Source: CAZILN01 sp964540005 (GTDB lineage: Bacteria > Bacteroidota > Bacteroidia > Bacteroidales > SM23-62). From it: a DNA stretch of 7,608 bases. Shown piece by piece: positions 6,062-7,608 of this stretch. Each line of letters opens with the position of its first letter. Position 1 is the stretch's first letter. The position numbers and the translations under genes are program-made. The stretch spans positions 1 through 7,608 of the forward strand of contig CAZILN010000361.1 of the NCBI GenBank assembly GCA_964540005.1, given 5' to 3'. The notes under the pieces are model-generated. The model saw nothing but the letters and a program-made list of their open reading frames with translations, was not told the DNA's origin and did no database searches.

Positions 6062-6574
6062 ATGAATCCACTAGTTAGCATTATCATGGGATCAACATCT
6101 GACCTGCCGGTAATGGAGCAGGCTGCAAAGATCCTGGAAGAATTGGAGATCCCCTTTGAAATCAATGCCCTGTCGGCACACAGGACACCGGACCAGACTG
6201 CAGAATTTGCGCAGAATGCCTGGTCAAGAGGGATAAGGGTAATAATTGCCGGAGCGGGTGGCGCCGCCCACCTGCCGGGTGTCATGGCGGCAATGACCCC
6301 CTGTCCTGTTATCGGCGTACCCATTAAAGCATCCATCTCTATTGACGGCTGGGATTCTATACTTTCCATTTTACAGATGCCTCCCGGAATTCCTGTGGCG
6401 ACGGTAGGACTGGATGCAGCGCAGAATGCCGGTATCCTGGCGGCGCAGATCCTGGCCACGGGTGATGAGGATATCCTGCAAAAAGTTGTCTCGTTTAAAG
6501 GCAAGCTGAAGGAAAAAGTTCTGAAAGCCAATGAAGAACTAAAGAAGGTGCAGTACCGGTTCAAAACAAATTGA
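6062..6574 (+). CDS. purE: N5-carboxyaminoimidazole ribonucleotide mutase
   Basis: Class I PurE converts N5-CAIR to CAIR in de novo purine synthesis, following PurK. The 170-aa protein is full length. Its signatures are GSTSDLPVM (10-18, phosphate and ribose binding), SAHRTP (38-43, including His40), GAGGAAHLPG (64-73, including His70), and QMPPGIPVATV (105-115). The C-terminus (about 140-170) is a charged helix, as in other octameric bacterial PurE proteins. It is divergent from hpt. No purK is visible beside it. The outer-membrane protein gene begins 41 nt downstream, close enough for cotranscription although the functions appear unrelated. The start at ATG 6062 agrees with the family N-terminus. 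Confidence 0.97.
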   Translation: MNPLVSIIMGSTSDLPVMEQAAKILEELEIPFEINALSAHRTPDQTAEFAQNAWSRGIRVIIAGAGGAAHLPGVMAAMTPCPVIGVPIKASISIDGWDSILSILQMPPGIPVATVGLDAAQNAGILAAQILATGDEDILQKVVSFKGKLKEKVLKANEELKKVQYRFKTN

Positions 6575-6615
6575 TCCTTCCTGATAGACATTACGGCCTG
6601 AATCCGGGATACAGG

Positions 6616-7455
6616 ATGGTCACGATCAAATACATTTCTGCCGCCACATGTATCATCTGCTTAACAGCAGGATCCCTTTTTGCCGGGAATGATAATTATC
6701 CGGCCGGGACCCGCAATGCAGCTCTTGGGGGACTGGGTGTTATGCTGCCCGGGTTCTGGTCAGTATCACACAACCAGGCCGGATTGGGATATTACAATCA
6801 TTTAAGTGCAGGTGTTCATCACGAGAACCGCTTCTTTGTACCCGAATTTAACCTGCACTCCATCGGCATGACCATCCCGGTCAGCAATGCCACCATCGGA
6901 GCCAGTTACAGTTATTTTGGATATCATGCCTACAATGAGACCAAACTTGGACTGGGCATAGGGAAGGCATTTCATGAAAAATTTGCTGCCGGGGTGCAGC
7001 TTGATTGCCTGCACATCCATTCTTTCGAGGAATCTTCAAACAGCACTGCCGTAGCGGCTGAGGCCGGTATAATGGCACAGCCTGCCAAGGGCCTGTATAT
7101 CGGGTTCCACGTATTTAATCCTACGGGATCCCGGCATACCGGACTGGCAGGGGACCAGCTCATCCCGGTCATCATCAGGTTTGGATTGGGATATTATTTC
7201 AGTGAGAAATTATTTCTCGGGATAGAAACTGAAAAAGACCTGGAGCTCACCCAGCCAGCTTACAGGTCCGGATTGGAATACCGGTTGACTGAAAGTGTTT
7301 TTGCCCGGACCGGCATTCAGTTGTCCGGGGATTATATACAACATGCATTCGGGATGGGTTTGGAGCTGGCCAGGATACGTGCAGATATAGCCTTCATGCA
7401 TCAGCAGGTGCTGGGATATACTCCTTTCCTGTCATTTACCTGGCAATTTAATTAA
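6616..7455 (+). CDS. Outer-membrane beta-barrel protein, PorV/FadL-like
   Basis: Starting at ATG 6616, the protein has 279 aa. It opens with a signal peptide (MVTIKYISAATCIICLTAGS, likely cleaved near LFA-G, residues 22-24). An open frame extends upstream to a TTG at 6571, but that start would overlap purE and put extra residues before the signal peptide. The mature part resembles the PorV/PorQ and FadL-like barrels. It has a PAGTRNAALGGLGV segment (29-42), HNQAGLGYY (54-62) in the place of the NPAGL motif, and then repeated amphipathic strands rich in G, Y and F. It ends FLSFTWQFN, with the aromatic C-terminal residue pattern of barrel proteins recognised by BamA. In Bacteroidota such proteins include a type IX secretion shuttle component (PorV), but nothing here shows that specific role. 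The next gene starts 17 nt downstream. Confidence 0.7.
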   Translation: MVTIKYISAATCIICLTAGSLFAGNDNYPAGTRNAALGGLGVMLPGFWSVSHNQAGLGYYNHLSAGVHHENRFFVPEFNLHSIGMTIPVSNATIGASYSYFGYHAYNETKLGLGIGKAFHEKFAAGVQLDCLHIHSFEESSNSTAVAAEAGIMAQPAKGLYIGFHVFNPTGSRHTGLAGDQLIPVIIRFGLGYYFSEKLFLGIETEKDLELTQPAYRSGLEYRLTESVFARTGIQLSGDYIQHAFGMGLELARIRADIAFMHQQVLGYTPFLSFTWQFN

Positions 7456-7472
7456 CAGAGAATTAAGATCCC

Positions 7473-7608
7473 GTGAAAAAAGTTCTCCTGATAATCCTGA
7501 TCCTGATAAGTTCCCTGAGAATAGGGGCACAGTTTGATTACCTCAGGAAGGTTGAACTTGTTGAAGACCTTCTCGGGGAAATAGTCACAGAAGAGGAGGA
7601 CATTGACT
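7473..7608 (+). CDS. Secreted protein, N-terminal fragment, probable helix-hairpin-helix family
   Basis: The right edge cuts this gene after 45 codons. It starts with GTG, the first start codon after an in-frame TAA eight bases upstream. A clear signal peptide follows: MKK, then VLLIILILISSL, then RIGAQ with likely cleavage after Ala19 or Gln20. The visible mature part (FDYLRKVELVEDLLGEIVTE, then EEDID) is acidic and helical. From memory, Bacteroidota ComEA-like helix-hairpin-helix proteins of about 600-700 aa begin with a signal peptide and an acidic EEL/TEEED stretch like this, followed by NLNTA-type HhH repeats. The repeats themselves lie beyond the window, so the family call is inference. 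It lies 17 nt after the barrel gene and is probably cotranscribed with it. Confidence 0.6.
   Translation, partial: MKKVLLIILILISSLRIGAQFDYLRKVELVEDLLGEIVTEEEDID

Noticed and set aside
6040..6591. Minus-strand ORF of 183 codons covering purE
   Set aside because: It is exactly antisense to a complete PurE with all its motifs; the translation is rich in Ala, Ser and Ile as expected from a mirrored coding frame.
6571..6615. Upstream TTG start for the outer-membrane barrel gene
   Set aside because: It overlaps the purE stop and adds 15 residues before a normal signal peptide; ATG 6616 gives a proper secretion signal.
7485..7510. Repeated TCCTGAT units at the start of the last gene
   Set aside because: They encode the Leu/Ile-rich core of the signal peptide, so low-complexity codon use explains them.
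1..7608. tRNA, rRNA, CRISPR, insertion sequence or prophage
   Set aside because: No cloverleaf with a GTTCRA T-loop, no regularly spaced repeats, no transposase or integrase motifs and no phage genes were seen on either strand.

Overview
The window looks like a stretch of a Bacteroidota chromosome, probably Bacteroidales. The evidence is the hpt-adk-obgE gene order, a short-LID adenylate kinase, an ObgE without a C-terminal extension, a ParE with a typical Bacteroidota N-terminus, -7 boxes of the TAnnTTTG type, and an outer-membrane barrel gene next to a probable helix-hairpin-helix secretory protein. Apart from the left intergenic region it is densely coding. There is no sign of phage, plasmid, CRISPR, insertion sequence or RNA gene.

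Layout. The left edge (1-92, minus) holds the first 30 codons of parE, the topoisomerase IV B subunit. Positions 93-479 hold no convincing gene. They contain two imperfect palindromes (112-139 and 173-211), a candidate parE -7 box, a 10-bp perfect palindrome, and a doubtful 56-codon plus-strand ORF with a strong Shine-Dalgarno sequence. From 5898 down to 480, six closely spaced genes plus one uncharacterised gene form a minus-strand run: hpt, adk, obgE, a PAP2 phosphatase, lplA, a plsC-like acyltransferase, and a methyltransferase-like protein. The gaps are 57 nt or less, with an ATGA overlap and a 1-nt gap in the middle, so this is probably one operon with an internal promoter before adk.

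A 163-bp control region (5899-6061) separates hpt from the plus-strand genes. These are purE, an outer-membrane beta-barrel protein of PorV/FadL-like appearance, and the first 45 codons of a signal-peptide protein cut by the right edge.

Biology. The centre of the window concerns purine nucleotides. Hpt salvages hypoxanthine and guanine, PurE acts in de novo IMP synthesis, Adk balances adenylates, and ObgE is a GTP-binding ribosome-assembly factor. The distal part of the operon concerns the envelope and cofactors: phosphatidate synthesis (PlsC-like), lipid phosphate hydrolysis (PAP2), and lipoylation of dehydrogenase complexes (LplA). This is mainly a core housekeeping region. I did not find a convincing new defence or mobile system. 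The least explained parts are the parE upstream region, the methyltransferase-like protein, and the outer-membrane/secretory pair at the right edge.
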